From Duganella sp. CF458 (GTDB taxonomy: Bacteria; Pseudomonadota; Gammaproteobacteria; Burkholderiales; Burkholderiaceae_D): DNA of 64,000 nt. The translations under genes and the position numbers were made by a program. The stretch's first letter is position 1. Every line of letters starts with the position of its first letter. Location of the stretch: the NCBI RefSeq assembly GCF_900113115.1, contig NZ_FOOF01000004.1:310001-374000 (forward strand), in the 5' to 3' direction. Below the pieces are notes generated by a model. The model was not told the DNA's origin, did not search any database, and worked only from the letters and a program-made list of their open reading frames with translations. This document shows, in pieces, positions 9,063 to 17,255 of the stretch.

Positions 9063-10288
9063 TGGAGATGTCGAAGCGAGCAGGCGTCAGCGCGGCCACC
9101 GCGCTGCTGGCGGCATGCGCCCTGCTGACGCCGGCCGGCATCGGCATGGCCAAATCGATTCATCCTGCCGAATCCCCGCGCGCCAAACCAGACGCCGAGA
9201 TCATGCTGCTCGGGATCTACAAGGACCTGCGCGCCGGCCAGTTGCAAGGGGCGATGGCCAAGGCCGATGCGCTGGTGCAGGCCTACCCGAATTTCCGCGT
9301 TGGACACCTGATCCGCGGCGACCTGCTGTTGATGCACACCAAGCCGGTCGGCCAGCTCGGCGCCGGCGCCAGCGGTCCGGCCGACAAGCTGAAAGACTTG
9401 CGCGACGAAGCGCGCGTGCGTTTGCAAACCCTGGTGGCACGTCCTGGTCCCGAACTGGCGCCGCGTTCGGTGCTGCAGCTGCGCGCCGACATGCGCCATG
9501 TGCTGGTGGTCGATGCCACGCAATCGCGCCTGTACGTCTACCAGAACAACAACGGCGAACTGAAACTGGTGACCGACTACTATGTCAGCCAAGGCAAGCT
9601 GGGCGTCGACAAGTTCCGTGAAGGCGACCAGAAAACCCCGCTCGGCGTGTACTACATCACCGGCCGCGTTTCCGGCGCCAAGCTGCCGGACTTTTACGGC
9701 GCCAGCGCGCTGCGCATCAACTACCCGAACGAATGGGACCGCCTGAATGGCCGCAGCGGCAGCGGCATCTTCCTGCATGGCACGCCAGCCGACAACTACA
9801 GCCGGGCGCCCCTGGCTTCCGACGGATGCGTGGTGCTGACCAATGACGACTTGCGCAAGCTGGAAGGCACGGTGGATATCGGCAAAACCCCGGTCGTGAT
9901 CGCCGACCACCAGCAATTCATCAGCAAGGCCAAGTGGGAAAACGAGCGCTTCACCGCGAACCGCCTGGTCGAATCCTGGCGCGCGGACCTGGTCAGCGCC
10001 GACAGCAAGCGCTTGTTGAAAAACTATTCCGGCAAATTCAAGTCCGCCAACGGCGAAGACCTGAAGACCTGGTATGAAAAGGACATGCGTGCGCTGGCCA
10101 GCGTGAGTGGGCTCAGCGTGTCGCTCAGCGAAGTGACCATTTTCCGCTACCCGAGCCGCGATGACATGCTGGTCAGCACATTCACCCTCGAGTCGAAGAT
10201 CGGCAAGAGCCGTTCCACCCAGCGCAAGCGCCAGTACTGGGCGCGTGAAGGCAGCGAGTGGAAAATCATATTCGAAAGCATGATCTGA
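9062..10288 (+). CDS. L,D-transpeptidase (YkuD domain) with Cds6-like domain
   Basis: Periplasmic peptidoglycan cross-linking or anchoring enzyme of 408 residues. The ATG at 9062 overlaps the preceding TGA by one base; an earlier in-frame start would overlap the TPR gene for no reason. A signal peptide (to about residue 30) precedes a helical region. The YkuD catalytic domain follows at about 140-290 (MRHVLVVDATQSRLYVYQNN), with the active-site signature IFLHGTP and SDGCVVL; Cys is the nucleophile and the preceding His is kept. A C-terminal SnoaL/Cds6-like domain (ANRLVESWRADLVSADSKRL to REGSEWKIIFESM) parallels the one in the upstream protein. Together they form a two-gene cell-wall unit. 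Confidence 0.9.
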   Translation: MEMSKRAGVSAATALLAACALLTPAGIGMAKSIHPAESPRAKPDAEIMLLGIYKDLRAGQLQGAMAKADALVQAYPNFRVGHLIRGDLLLMHTKPVGQLGAGASGPADKLKDLRDEARVRLQTLVARPGPELAPRSVLQLRADMRHVLVVDATQSRLYVYQNNNGELKLVTDYYVSQGKLGVDKFREGDQKTPLGVYYITGRVSGAKLPDFYGASALRINYPNEWDRLNGRSGSGIFLHGTPADNYSRAPLASDGCVVLTNDDLRKLEGTVDIGKTPVVIADHQQFISKAKWENERFTANRLVESWRADLVSADSKRLLKNYSGKFKSANGEDLKTWYEKDMRALASVSGLSVSLSEVTIFRYPSRDDMLVSTFTLESKIGKSRSTQRKRQYWAREGSEWKIIFESMI

Positions 10289-10854
10289 AGATCCCCCTGC
10301 GCACCCAGCTCGTGAGCTGCGCCGTACTGGCGGCGATCGCCATTGCCATCCTCCTGATCCGGCAGGTGCCGCTTGCGGGCCTGCTGCAGGCAGGCTTGCC
10401 ATGGTGGCAGCAAGTGCTGGCCGGCATGGCACTGGGACTGGCCGCCGGCGGCATCTCGGCCCTGACCACCCTGCGCAAGCCCGACTCCGAAGCGGTGCGG
10501 CGCACGGCCGCCAGCTATGCGCGGCTCGACCTCAGCGGCTGGAACCCATTATGGATTTCGCTTGCCGCCGGCATGTCGGAAGAATTGCTGTTCCGCGCCG
10601 CGCTGCAGCCGCTGGTGGGCGTCTGGGGCGCCAGCCTGCTGTTCCTGCTGGTGCACATCGGCGCCTACGACTTCCGCCGCCTCGACCGCGCCGCCCTATG
10701 GCAAGCCGGCGGCGTGTTCGGCATGGGCGTGGTGCTCGGCTTCGCGTTCGACCATATCGGCTTGCTGGCAGTGATGATCGCCCACGCCATCGTCGACATC
10801 ATCGGCCTTTACCTGGTGCGCCGCATTTCGGAAGGCGCAAACCTCTTGCGGTAA
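10258..10854 (+). CDS. CPBP family intramembrane glutamic protease
   Basis: Integral membrane protein of about 198 residues with several hydrophobic segments. It carries the CPBP/Abi family motifs: EELLFR (EExxxR) at about 100-105, LFLLVHIG with the second-motif histidine, and AHAIVDIIGL as the third motif. The family cleaves substrates within the membrane or processes prenylated or sorted peptides. The GTG at 10258 lies inside the end of the transpeptidase gene (31-base overlap). A GTG near 10312 is a possible alternative because the first ~18 residues are not hydrophobic. The 3' end overlaps the convergent GlxA regulator gene by 46 bases. Confidence 0.83.
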   Translation: MENHIRKHDLKIPLRTQLVSCAVLAAIAIAILLIRQVPLAGLLQAGLPWWQQVLAGMALGLAAGGISALTTLRKPDSEAVRRTAASYARLDLSGWNPLWISLAAGMSEELLFRAALQPLVGVWGASLLFLLVHIGAYDFRRLDRAALWQAGGVFGMGVVLGFAFDHIGLLAVMIAHAIVDIIGLYLVRRISEGANLLR

Positions 10855-11834
10855 TCGCTGGGAGAAACGCCCAGCGTTCGCTGAAAGCTGGTGCGCAGGC
10901 GTTCCTCGTTGCCGAACCCGCACAGGCGCGCCACCTGTTCGACACTGCGTTGCGAAGCCTCCAGCATGCGCCGCGCGGCTTCGAGCCTCAGCGCCTCGAC
11001 ACCCTTGGCCGGCGTACGGCCGGTTTTTTCCTTGTACACCCGCGCGAAGTTGCGCGGGCTCATGTTCACCTGGCCGGCCAGCACCTCGATCGGCATCGAG
11101 AGGGACAGGTTTTCCATGATCCACAGGTGCAGCCGCTCGAAAGTATCCCCGCCGGCTTCCTGCGCCAACAGCAACTCGCTGAATTGCGCTTGCCCGCCCG
11201 GGCGCTTGAGGAAGACCACCAGCTCACGCGCCACCTGCATCGCCACCTCATGCCCGCAATCGCCTTCGACCAGGGCCAGGGCCAGGTCAATGCCGGCCGT
11301 CACGCCAGCCGACGTCCATACCGCCTCCTGCTTCACGAACAGCGCGTCCCGGTCGATGTCAACCGCCGGGAAGCGTTCCTGCAACAGGTCGCACATGGCC
11401 CAATGGGTAGCGGCGCGCCTGCCGTTCAGCAGGCCGGCCTGCGCCAGCAGGAAGGTGCCGCTGCAAACCGATGCGGTGCGCCGCGCGCGGCTGGCGGCAA
11501 CGGCGATCCAGTCGCTCAGTTCCCTCAACAATGCCTGCACGCGCGGCATGTCCGGCGAACCGGGAACCATGATGGTGTCGATATCCCGCAGCAGGAAGGC
11601 CGACAGCGGCTCGGTCGCCAGCGCCATGCCTTCGGCACTGCGCACCATGCCGCCGGCCAGGCTGGCCACCCGCAGCGCGTACCCCGGCAGGCCGCGTTCG
11701 CGCATGCGTTTATCGGCGGCCCAGAACACTGTCTGCGGGCCGCTCAGGTCCAACAAGCCCACGTCTTCGTAAGCCAGGAACAGCACCAGACGCTGGCCAT
11801 GCATATTTGGCAGGAAATAAGGGGTATTCGTCAT
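10809..11834 (-). CDS. GlxA family transcriptional regulator (DJ-1/PfpI plus AraC HTH)
   Basis: A 341-residue regulator. Residues about 15-190 form a DJ-1/PfpI amidotransferase-like ligand domain (FLAYEDVGLLDLSGPQTVFW, and the nucleophile-elbow region ASVCSGTFLLAQAGLLNGR). Residues about 225-330 form an AraC-type double helix-turn-helix (PIEVLAGQVNMSPRNFARVY and SVEQVARLCGFGNEERLRTS). It is transcribed divergently from an NAD(P)-binding reductase gene with 64 bases between them, and an inverted repeat lies in that gap, so it probably controls its neighbour and perhaps itself. The inducer is unknown. Confidence 0.92.
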   Translation of the reverse strand: MTNTPYFLPNMHGQRLVLFLAYEDVGLLDLSGPQTVFWAADKRMRERGLPGYALRVASLAGGMVRSAEGMALATEPLSAFLLRDIDTIMVPGSPDMPRVQALLRELSDWIAVAASRARRTASVCSGTFLLAQAGLLNGRRAATHWAMCDLLQERFPAVDIDRDALFVKQEAVWTSAGVTAGIDLALALVEGDCGHEVAMQVARELVVFLKRPGGQAQFSELLLAQEAGGDTFERLHLWIMENLSLSMPIEVLAGQVNMSPRNFARVYKEKTGRTPAKGVEALRLEAARRMLEASQRSVEQVARLCGFGNEERLRTSFQRTLGVSPSDYRKRFAPSEMRRTR

Positions 11835-11864
11835 TCCTGCCGATTGTGGGCGTCCTAAGATGTA

Positions 11865-11879
11865 CTGTCAACGTGACAG
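11865..11879. promoter_or_regulatory. Inverted repeat between GlxA regulator and reductase genes
   Basis: CTGTCA-ACG-TGACAG is a perfect 6-base inverted repeat with a 3-base centre in a 64-base divergent intergenic region. Its position, 31 bases from the regulator start and 20 bases from the reductase start, fits an operator that could affect both genes. It also overlaps the expected promoter space of the reductase gene. The match is to no motif I can name. Confidence 0.45.
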
Positions 11880-11898
11880 CAACCCTTAGGAGAACACC

Positions 11899-12648
11899 GT
11901 GAAGATCGTAGTCATTGGAGGCACCGGCCTGATTGGCGGCAAACTGGTCAAACTGTTGCAGGCGAACGGCCATGAAGCGCTGGCGGCATCGCCTGGCACC
12001 GGCGTCAATGCGGTGACCGGCGACGGCCTGGCCGCCGCGCTGGCGGGGACCGAAGTGGTGGTCGACGTGGCCAACTCGCCATCGTTCGCACCGGCAGACG
12101 TGCTGGAGTTCTTCCAGAAATCGAGCCGCAACCTGGGCAAGGCGGAGCAAGAGGCCGGCGTCCGCCACCACGTGGCGCTGTCGATCGTCGGCACCGAGCG
12201 CTTGCCGCAGAACGGTTATTTCGCCGCCAAGGTGGCGCAGGAGGAATTGATCAAGCAGAACGGCGTCCCTTACACCATCCTGCGCGCCACCCAGTTCATG
12301 GAATTCCTGGCCGCCATCGGCCAGTCATCGGCGGTGGACGGCACCATCCGGCTGTCGCCAGCCCTGATCCAGCCGGTGGCCGCCGACGACGTGGCGCAGG
12401 CCCTGGCCGACGTGGCGCTGGCCGCGCCGCTGAACGGCACCACCGAACTGGCAGGCCCGCAGGCTTACCCGCTGGAACAGATCGTGCGCCGTGCGCTGGC
12501 GGCGGCCGGCGAGACGCGGCCGATCACGACCGATCCGCATGCGCCCTACTTCGGCTCGGTGCTGGAGCATGGCAGCCTGGTGCCGGCCGCCGATGCCAGG
12601 CCGCGCCTCGGCGCCATCAGCTACGACGCCTGGCTGCGACAGCAGTAA
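11899..12648 (+). CDS. NAD(P)-binding SDR/NmrA-like oxidoreductase
   Basis: A 249-residue atypical short-chain dehydrogenase with an N-terminal Rossmann motif (MKIVVIGGTGLIGGKLVKLL, GxxGxxG pattern). The body has the NmrA/quinone-oxidoreductase-like features HHVALSIVG, NGYFAAKVAQEELIKQ and YTILRATQF. The classical YxxxK pair is approximated by YFAAK. The start is a GTG at 11899, preceded by TTAGGAG. The substrate is unknown. The gene is divergent from the GlxA-type regulator and is the likely target of it. Confidence 0.87.
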   Translation: MKIVVIGGTGLIGGKLVKLLQANGHEALAASPGTGVNAVTGDGLAAALAGTEVVVDVANSPSFAPADVLEFFQKSSRNLGKAEQEAGVRHHVALSIVGTERLPQNGYFAAKVAQEELIKQNGVPYTILRATQFMEFLAAIGQSSAVDGTIRLSPALIQPVAADDVAQALADVALAAPLNGTTELAGPQAYPLEQIVRRALAAAGETRPITTDPHAPYFGSVLEHGSLVPAADARPRLGAISYDAWLRQQ

Positions 12649-12676
12649 GCCGCACTGTCAGGCCTTCTTCCAAGCC

Positions 12677-14167
12677 TTACTGGAAGGCTACCTCGGCGAA
12701 GCTGCGCAGCTTACGGCTGTGCAGCTTGTCCGAGCCGAGGCCGCGCAGCAGTTCCAGCGCGCGGATCCCGATACGCAGGTGCTGGTCGACGCGGTCACGG
12801 TAGAACTGGTTGGCCATGCCGGGCAGCTTGATTTCGCCATGCATCGGCTTGTCGCTGACGCATAGCAGGGTGCCATATGGGACACGGAAGCGGAAGCCGT
12901 TGGCCGCGATGGTGGCGCTCTCCATATCCAATGCCACTGCGCGGCTCTGGCTGAAACGGCGCTCCGGCGTACGCTGCGGCAGCAGTTCCCAATTGCGGTT
13001 ATCGGTGCTGGCCACGGTGCCGGTACGCAGCACGCGCTTCAGGTCATGGCCGCCCAACTGCGTGACCTCGGCCACCGCCGATTCGATCGCCACCTGCACT
13101 TCGGCCAGGGCCGGAATCGGCACCCACAGCGGCAAGTCCTCGTCAAGCACATGGTCTTCGCGCACATAGCCGTGGGCCAGCACGTAGTCGCCCAACTGCT
13201 GCGTGTTGCGCAAGCCGGCGCAATGGCCCAGCATCAGCCAGGCGTGCGGGCGCAGCACCGCGATATGGTCGGTGGCCGTCTTGGCATTGGCCGGGCCGAC
13301 GCCGATATTGACCATGCTGATGCCGCTGCCGTCGGCGCGTACCAGGTGGTAGCCCGGCATCTGCGGCAGGCGTGGCGGCGCGGCGCCCAGGTCGTCGCCC
13401 GGTTGCATGGCGTGGCCGACGCGGCGCGTGACGATATTGCCCGGTTCGACGAAAGCCACGTAGCCGTCGTTGTCCGGACTGGCCATCAGCTCATGGCCCA
13501 GGCGTACGAATTCGTCGATGTAGAACTGGTAGTTCGTGAACATCACGAAGTTCTGGAAATGCTCGGGCGAGGTACCGGTGTAGTGGCGCAGGCGCTGCAG
13601 CGAATAATCGACGCGCGGCGCGGTGAACAGCGACAGCGGCTGCGCCTCGCCCGGCGCGGCCTCGAACGTGCCGTTGGCAATGCCATCATCCATGGCGGCC
13701 AGGTTGGGCAAGTCGAATACATCGCGCATCAGCTGGCGGCGCTCGGCGCTCAGGCTGCCCTCGATATGATCGTGCTCGGCGAAGGAAAAGTGGATCGGGA
13801 TCGGCTGGGAGCTCAATCCCACTTCGATCTGCATCTGCTGCTGGCCATGGTTTTTCAGCAGCAGGCGGAATTGTTCGGTGTAATAACCCTCGAACAGGTC
13901 GGGGCGCGTCAGCGTGGTCTCGAAGGCGCCGGGGCCGGCGACAAAACCGTACGACAGGCGCGAATCGGCGCGCGCAACGGTTTCGGTCTGCACCCGCACG
14001 TACGGGTAGCAGGCGCGCACGCGCTCGGCGGGCGTTTCGCCTTCGACAAAGCGCTGCAGCGATTCGCGCAGGAAGCGGATACTGTCGTCGTAGATTGCCC
14101 GGACCTGGGCCAGTGCTGCGGAAGGATCGTCAAACATGCTGGGTGCTACGTGGGGACGGCTGAACAT
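12677..14167 (-). CDS. amn: AMP nucleosidase
   Basis: Hydrolyses AMP to adenine and ribose 5-phosphate in purine salvage and adenylate control. The 496-residue length fits the family. The N-terminal AMN domain includes the region with RLSYGFVAGPGAFETTLTRP. The C-terminal phosphorylase-fold domain includes SMVNIGVGPANAKTATDHIA, WLMLGHCAGLRNTQQLGDYV and AVALDMESATIAANGFRFRV, where DMES is the typical nucleoside-binding segment. A ribosome-binding site GAAAGGAG lies 8 bases before the ATG. It ends 28 bases from the convergent reductase gene. A gene resembling AMP phosphorylase lies 0.8 kb away, giving two AMP-consuming enzymes close together. Confidence 0.95.
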   Translation of the reverse strand: MFSRPHVAPSMFDDPSAALAQVRAIYDDSIRFLRESLQRFVEGETPAERVRACYPYVRVQTETVARADSRLSYGFVAGPGAFETTLTRPDLFEGYYTEQFRLLLKNHGQQQMQIEVGLSSQPIPIHFSFAEHDHIEGSLSAERRQLMRDVFDLPNLAAMDDGIANGTFEAAPGEAQPLSLFTAPRVDYSLQRLRHYTGTSPEHFQNFVMFTNYQFYIDEFVRLGHELMASPDNDGYVAFVEPGNIVTRRVGHAMQPGDDLGAAPPRLPQMPGYHLVRADGSGISMVNIGVGPANAKTATDHIAVLRPHAWLMLGHCAGLRNTQQLGDYVLAHGYVREDHVLDEDLPLWVPIPALAEVQVAIESAVAEVTQLGGHDLKRVLRTGTVASTDNRNWELLPQRTPERRFSQSRAVALDMESATIAANGFRFRVPYGTLLCVSDKPMHGEIKLPGMANQFYRDRVDQHLRIGIRALELLRGLGSDKLHSRKLRSFAEVAFQ

Positions 14168-14211
14168 CGTGCTACTCCTTTCGGCGGGCTTCGTCCTATT
14201 ATAATGGCTGC

Positions 14212-14955
14212 ATGTGGCAGAAATATTTCATCGGAGTGATTGCGGCGGGAAGCACGGCAAGCGCGCTGGCGCAAGCGCCGTTAACTGTGGCCTGGCGCGA
14301 GAAACCGCCCTACTACTATTTTGATGAGAACAAGGTCGCGAAAGGCTTCATGCTGGATCGCGCCAGGCAGGTATTTGCCGCTGCCGGCGTGCCCGCAGTA
14401 TTCGTCAATGAGCCGCAAAAGCGCATCTGGGCCAATTTCAGCCACGGCACGCCGAATTACTGCTCCATCAGCTGGTACCGCCTGCCCGAGCGCGAATCAG
14501 TGGCGCAGTATTCGGTTCCGGTGCATGCGGACTTGCCGCATGCCGTACTGGCAGTGCCGGCGGTGGCGGCGCGCATCAGGTCCCACCAGAACCTGAAGTC
14601 CCTGCTTGCCGATAAATCGCTGACGCTGGGCGTGATCGATGGCGTTTCCTATGGACCGGAACTGGACGCCCTGATTGCCGCCAGCACGAACCGCGTCATG
14701 CGCCGCACGGTGGAAACCGCGGCCATGTTCCGCATGGTTGCCGTTGGCCGCGCCGACTACCTGTTCGTGGACCGCGAAGACTGGAACTACCTGCGCCTCA
14801 AGTTCCCGGAATTGCAGTCACTGGTGCTGATCGATTTTGCGGACATGCCGCCCGGTCTGAAGCGCCACATTGTTTGCAGCCGCGACGTATCGGCGGAAAC
14901 AATGGAACGCCTGAACCGCGCCATCCAGGCCCGCAACGACACCCCGCGCCGCTAG
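14212..14955 (+). CDS. Periplasmic solute-binding protein family 3-like
   Basis: A 247-residue exported protein. A signal peptide (about 1-21, ending ALA-QA) precedes a type 3 extracellular solute-binding domain starting LTVAWREKPPYYYFDENKVA, followed by GFMLDRARQVFAAAGVPAVF. Such stand-alone binding proteins with no ABC permease beside them are common in this group and may serve in sensing or unlinked transport. Ligand unknown; the RIWANFSHGTPNYCSISWYR segment is typical of this orphan subfamily. It is transcribed divergently from amn and ends 3 bases before the convergent phosphorylase gene. Confidence 0.8.
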   Translation: MWQKYFIGVIAAGSTASALAQAPLTVAWREKPPYYYFDENKVAKGFMLDRARQVFAAAGVPAVFVNEPQKRIWANFSHGTPNYCSISWYRLPERESVAQYSVPVHADLPHAVLAVPAVAARIRSHQNLKSLLADKSLTLGVIDGVSYGPELDALIAASTNRVMRRTVETAAMFRMVAVGRADYLFVDREDWNYLRLKFPELQSLVLIDFADMPPGLKRHIVCSRDVSAETMERLNRAIQARNDTPRR

Positions 14956-14958
14956 CGC

Positions 14959-16458
14959 TCATGCGTCTTCCACAGTGACCAGGTTGCCCTGGGCTTCGGC
15001 GTATTCCAGCGCATAGGCCAGTTCGCCCGGCGTATCGGCATGGATCGCCAGGATAGGCTGGCCCACTTCGAGCCTGCTGTCCAGCGGCGCGAAGAAGCGT
15101 ACCCCGGCTGCCGCGGCGCGCGGTGCGCCGGCCAGCTTGGCCAACGTAGCCAGCTTGCGGTTGTCGATGGCGACCACGCGGCCGGCATGGCGCGCTTCCA
15201 GCACATGGGTGCAGGCCGCAAGCGGCGGCTGGCGCAGGCCACCCTGGGCTGCGCAGATGGCCTGGAACTTGGCCCAGGCGGCGCCGGAATCCAGGGTCTG
15301 CGCGGCCAGCGCCATGCCGTCGCCGGGGCCGGCACGCCCACCCAGTTCCAGCACCCCGGCGGCCAGGGCCAGTGCGCGCTGGCGCAAGTCCTGCGGCGAG
15401 TGCGGCGCACCTTGCAGCACTGCCAACACATCCATCGCTTCCAGCGCGGGGCCGATGCCGACACCGACCGGCTGGCTGCCGTCGCTGAGGACGCACCTGA
15501 CCGCCAGCCCCAGTGCAAGGCCGGCAGCTTCCAGTCGCGTAGCCAGCAGCTGTGCGGCCTGCCCGGAACGCACCTTGGCGGTGCGCCCGACCGGAATGTC
15601 GATCAGTACATGGCTGGCACCCGCTGCCAGCTTCTTCGACAGCACCGACGCAACCAGCAAGCCATCGCCATCGAGTTCCAGCGGGCGCTCGACGCGAATC
15701 AACACATCGTCCGCGGGGCTCAGCGTCACACTGCCGCCCCACACGATGCAAGCCCCTTCCTGCTGCACCACCCGGCGCATGGCATCAATGCCGATCGCCA
15801 CCGGTGCCAGGGTTTCCATGGTATCGGCCGTGCCGGCCGGCGAAGTGATGGCGCGCGAGGAAGTTTTTGGCATGGTCATGCCGCAGGCGGCAATGATCGG
15901 CACCACCAGCAGCGTGGTACGGTTGCCTGGCAGGCCGCCGACGCAGTGCTTGTCGACCACCACTTGCGAAGGCCAGTGCATGCTTTGGCCGACGGCCGCC
16001 ATGGCACGCGTCAAGGCAATGGTTTCCGCCAGGTCGAGGCGATTACCGGCGCAGGCTGTAATGAAGCTGGAGAGATGGATGTCCGGATAGCGGCCCCCGG
16101 CGATATCGGCAACGATGGCCCGCGCCGCCGCATCGTCCAGCGGCCGGCCATGGATCTTGCCGCGCACGGCGGCGAACGATGCCAGCGGCACCGGATGACG
16201 CACGCTGATCGCCACGCCCGGTGCCGCCCCCAGTGCTTCCCAGGCCGCCTCAGACAGGCCGATATCGTGCTCGTCCAGCAGGTCGCCATCGACCACGTTC
16301 AGCGTGGCGGCGACGTTTTGCGCACCGCATTGCAGCTCGATGCGCGATTGCGCTTCAAAGCCTTCGGCGCGGCATACCTTGCAATCGCGCCGCATATAGG
16401 CCACCGGCTGCTGGTAGGTATCGATGCCAAGCCGCCTGGCACGTAGTGCATATCCCAT
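14959..16458 (-). CDS. Thymidine phosphorylase family protein, AMP-phosphorylase-like
   Basis: A 499-residue member of the pyrimidine/AMP phosphorylase family. The fold is recognised by VVDKHCVGGLPGNRTTLLVV (phosphate-binding glycine loop) and by PKTSSRAITSPAGTADTME. The N-terminal extension of about 85 residues and the GLPGNRTT form of the loop resemble archaeal AMP phosphorylase more than E. coli DeoA, whose loop reads GGVGDKTT. The likely reaction is therefore phosphorolysis of a nucleoside monophosphate to base and ribose 1,5-bisphosphate, but thymidine phosphorolysis remains possible. The ATG at 16458 is preceded by AAAGGAG. No ribose-1,5-bisphosphate isomerase or RuBisCO gene is visible nearby. 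Confidence 0.82.
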   Translation of the reverse strand: MGYALRARRLGIDTYQQPVAYMRRDCKVCRAEGFEAQSRIELQCGAQNVAATLNVVDGDLLDEHDIGLSEAAWEALGAAPGVAISVRHPVPLASFAAVRGKIHGRPLDDAAARAIVADIAGGRYPDIHLSSFITACAGNRLDLAETIALTRAMAAVGQSMHWPSQVVVDKHCVGGLPGNRTTLLVVPIIAACGMTMPKTSSRAITSPAGTADTMETLAPVAIGIDAMRRVVQQEGACIVWGGSVTLSPADDVLIRVERPLELDGDGLLVASVLSKKLAAGASHVLIDIPVGRTAKVRSGQAAQLLATRLEAAGLALGLAVRCVLSDGSQPVGVGIGPALEAMDVLAVLQGAPHSPQDLRQRALALAAGVLELGGRAGPGDGMALAAQTLDSGAAWAKFQAICAAQGGLRQPPLAACTHVLEARHAGRVVAIDNRKLATLAKLAGAPRAAAAGVRFFAPLDSRLEVGQPILAIHADTPGELAYALEYAEAQGNLVTVEDA

Positions 16459-16517
16459 GATCACTCCTTTGGTCCAGCCTAAGCGATAGCGCCGGCGCCC
16501 GGAATGACCTGGATCAA

Positions 16518-17255
16518 TCAGAAGCTGCGCGCCAGGCCCAGAACCAGTTTGCTGTGCACCTTGCTGGACGTTTCACTGGCGCTGCTGCCGTAGCCGGTGC
16601 CGGTGCCGGCAACCCGCCCGCGCCGGCGCACCGCATCCAGGGAAAGCTGCATTTGCCAGCCTTCGAAGCCTGTGCCGATGCCGACGCGGCCTTCGGCGCG
16701 GCTGCTGTCCGCATTACCGGGTGCGGCGAGGTAGCCGCCACGCCAGAAGTAGCGCCAACCGGCCGCCAGTGCCGCCCCGCCATTCAATTCGGCATACAGC
16801 GTGCGTTCGCGAAAGCCCAGATAGTCGGGCGAATAATGCAGGCGCGCAGAGTAGTTTTCAAAGGCCATGCCGACAAACACTTCACGGAAATTCCAGTCCG
16901 GCGCAGCATGGAAGGCATACGCGGACAGGCCCGCTTCCCAGGACCAGCCCGATTGCAGGCGTTCGGCATAACCAGCGTACCCCAGCCACTGTGCATTCCG
17001 GTGCGATTGCGGCGCCAATTGGCCGCTGACTACCTGGCCGCCCGCGAACCAGCCTTGGGCGCCATCGACATCGATCGACAGCCGCGCCGCCGGCTTGCCG
17101 GAGCTGAGGGAGATGCCGCGATACATATAGTCCGATACGACGCCGGCACTGCCGCTCACCTGCGCCTGGGCACTCGCTGCAAGGATGCAGGCCAACCCGG
17201 TCAGGGCGAGCGTGCCAGCTTGTCGGAGGAAGGGTTGGGGCATGCGCAGGAACAT
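16518..17255 (-). CDS. TorF family outer-membrane porin-like protein
   Basis: A 245-residue exported beta-barrel protein. After a signal peptide (cleavage near ASAQA), the mature N-terminus contains SGSAGVVSDYMYRGISLSSG, the hallmark of the TorF/gcw_chp putative porin family. Alternating hydrophobic and aromatic strands follow, and the protein ends in Phe (VLGLARSF), as outer-membrane barrels do for BamA recognition. The start overlaps the end of the S8 protease gene by 55 bases; a second ATG 12 bases downstream is also possible. It is the last gene of the sigma factor - anti-sigma - protease unit and so probably part of that ECF regulon. Confidence 0.85.
   Translation of the reverse strand: MFLRMPQPFLRQAGTLALTGLACILAASAQAQVSGSAGVVSDYMYRGISLSSGKPAARLSIDVDGAQGWFAGGQVVSGQLAPQSHRNAQWLGYAGYAERLQSGWSWEAGLSAYAFHAAPDWNFREVFVGMAFENYSARLHYSPDYLGFRERTLYAELNGGAALAAGWRYFWRGGYLAAPGNADSSRAEGRVGIGTGFEGWQMQLSLDAVRRRGRVAGTGTGYGSSASETSSKVHSKLVLGLARSF

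Noticed and set aside
12655..12690. CTTCCA/TGGAAG hairpin between reductase and amn as terminator
   Set aside because: Short stem with a long loop and no T-run, and it overlaps the amn stop; not supported.
15040..16446. 468-codon plus-strand frame opposite the phosphorylase gene
   Set aside because: Antisense of a clearly conserved enzyme, with no recognisable domain.
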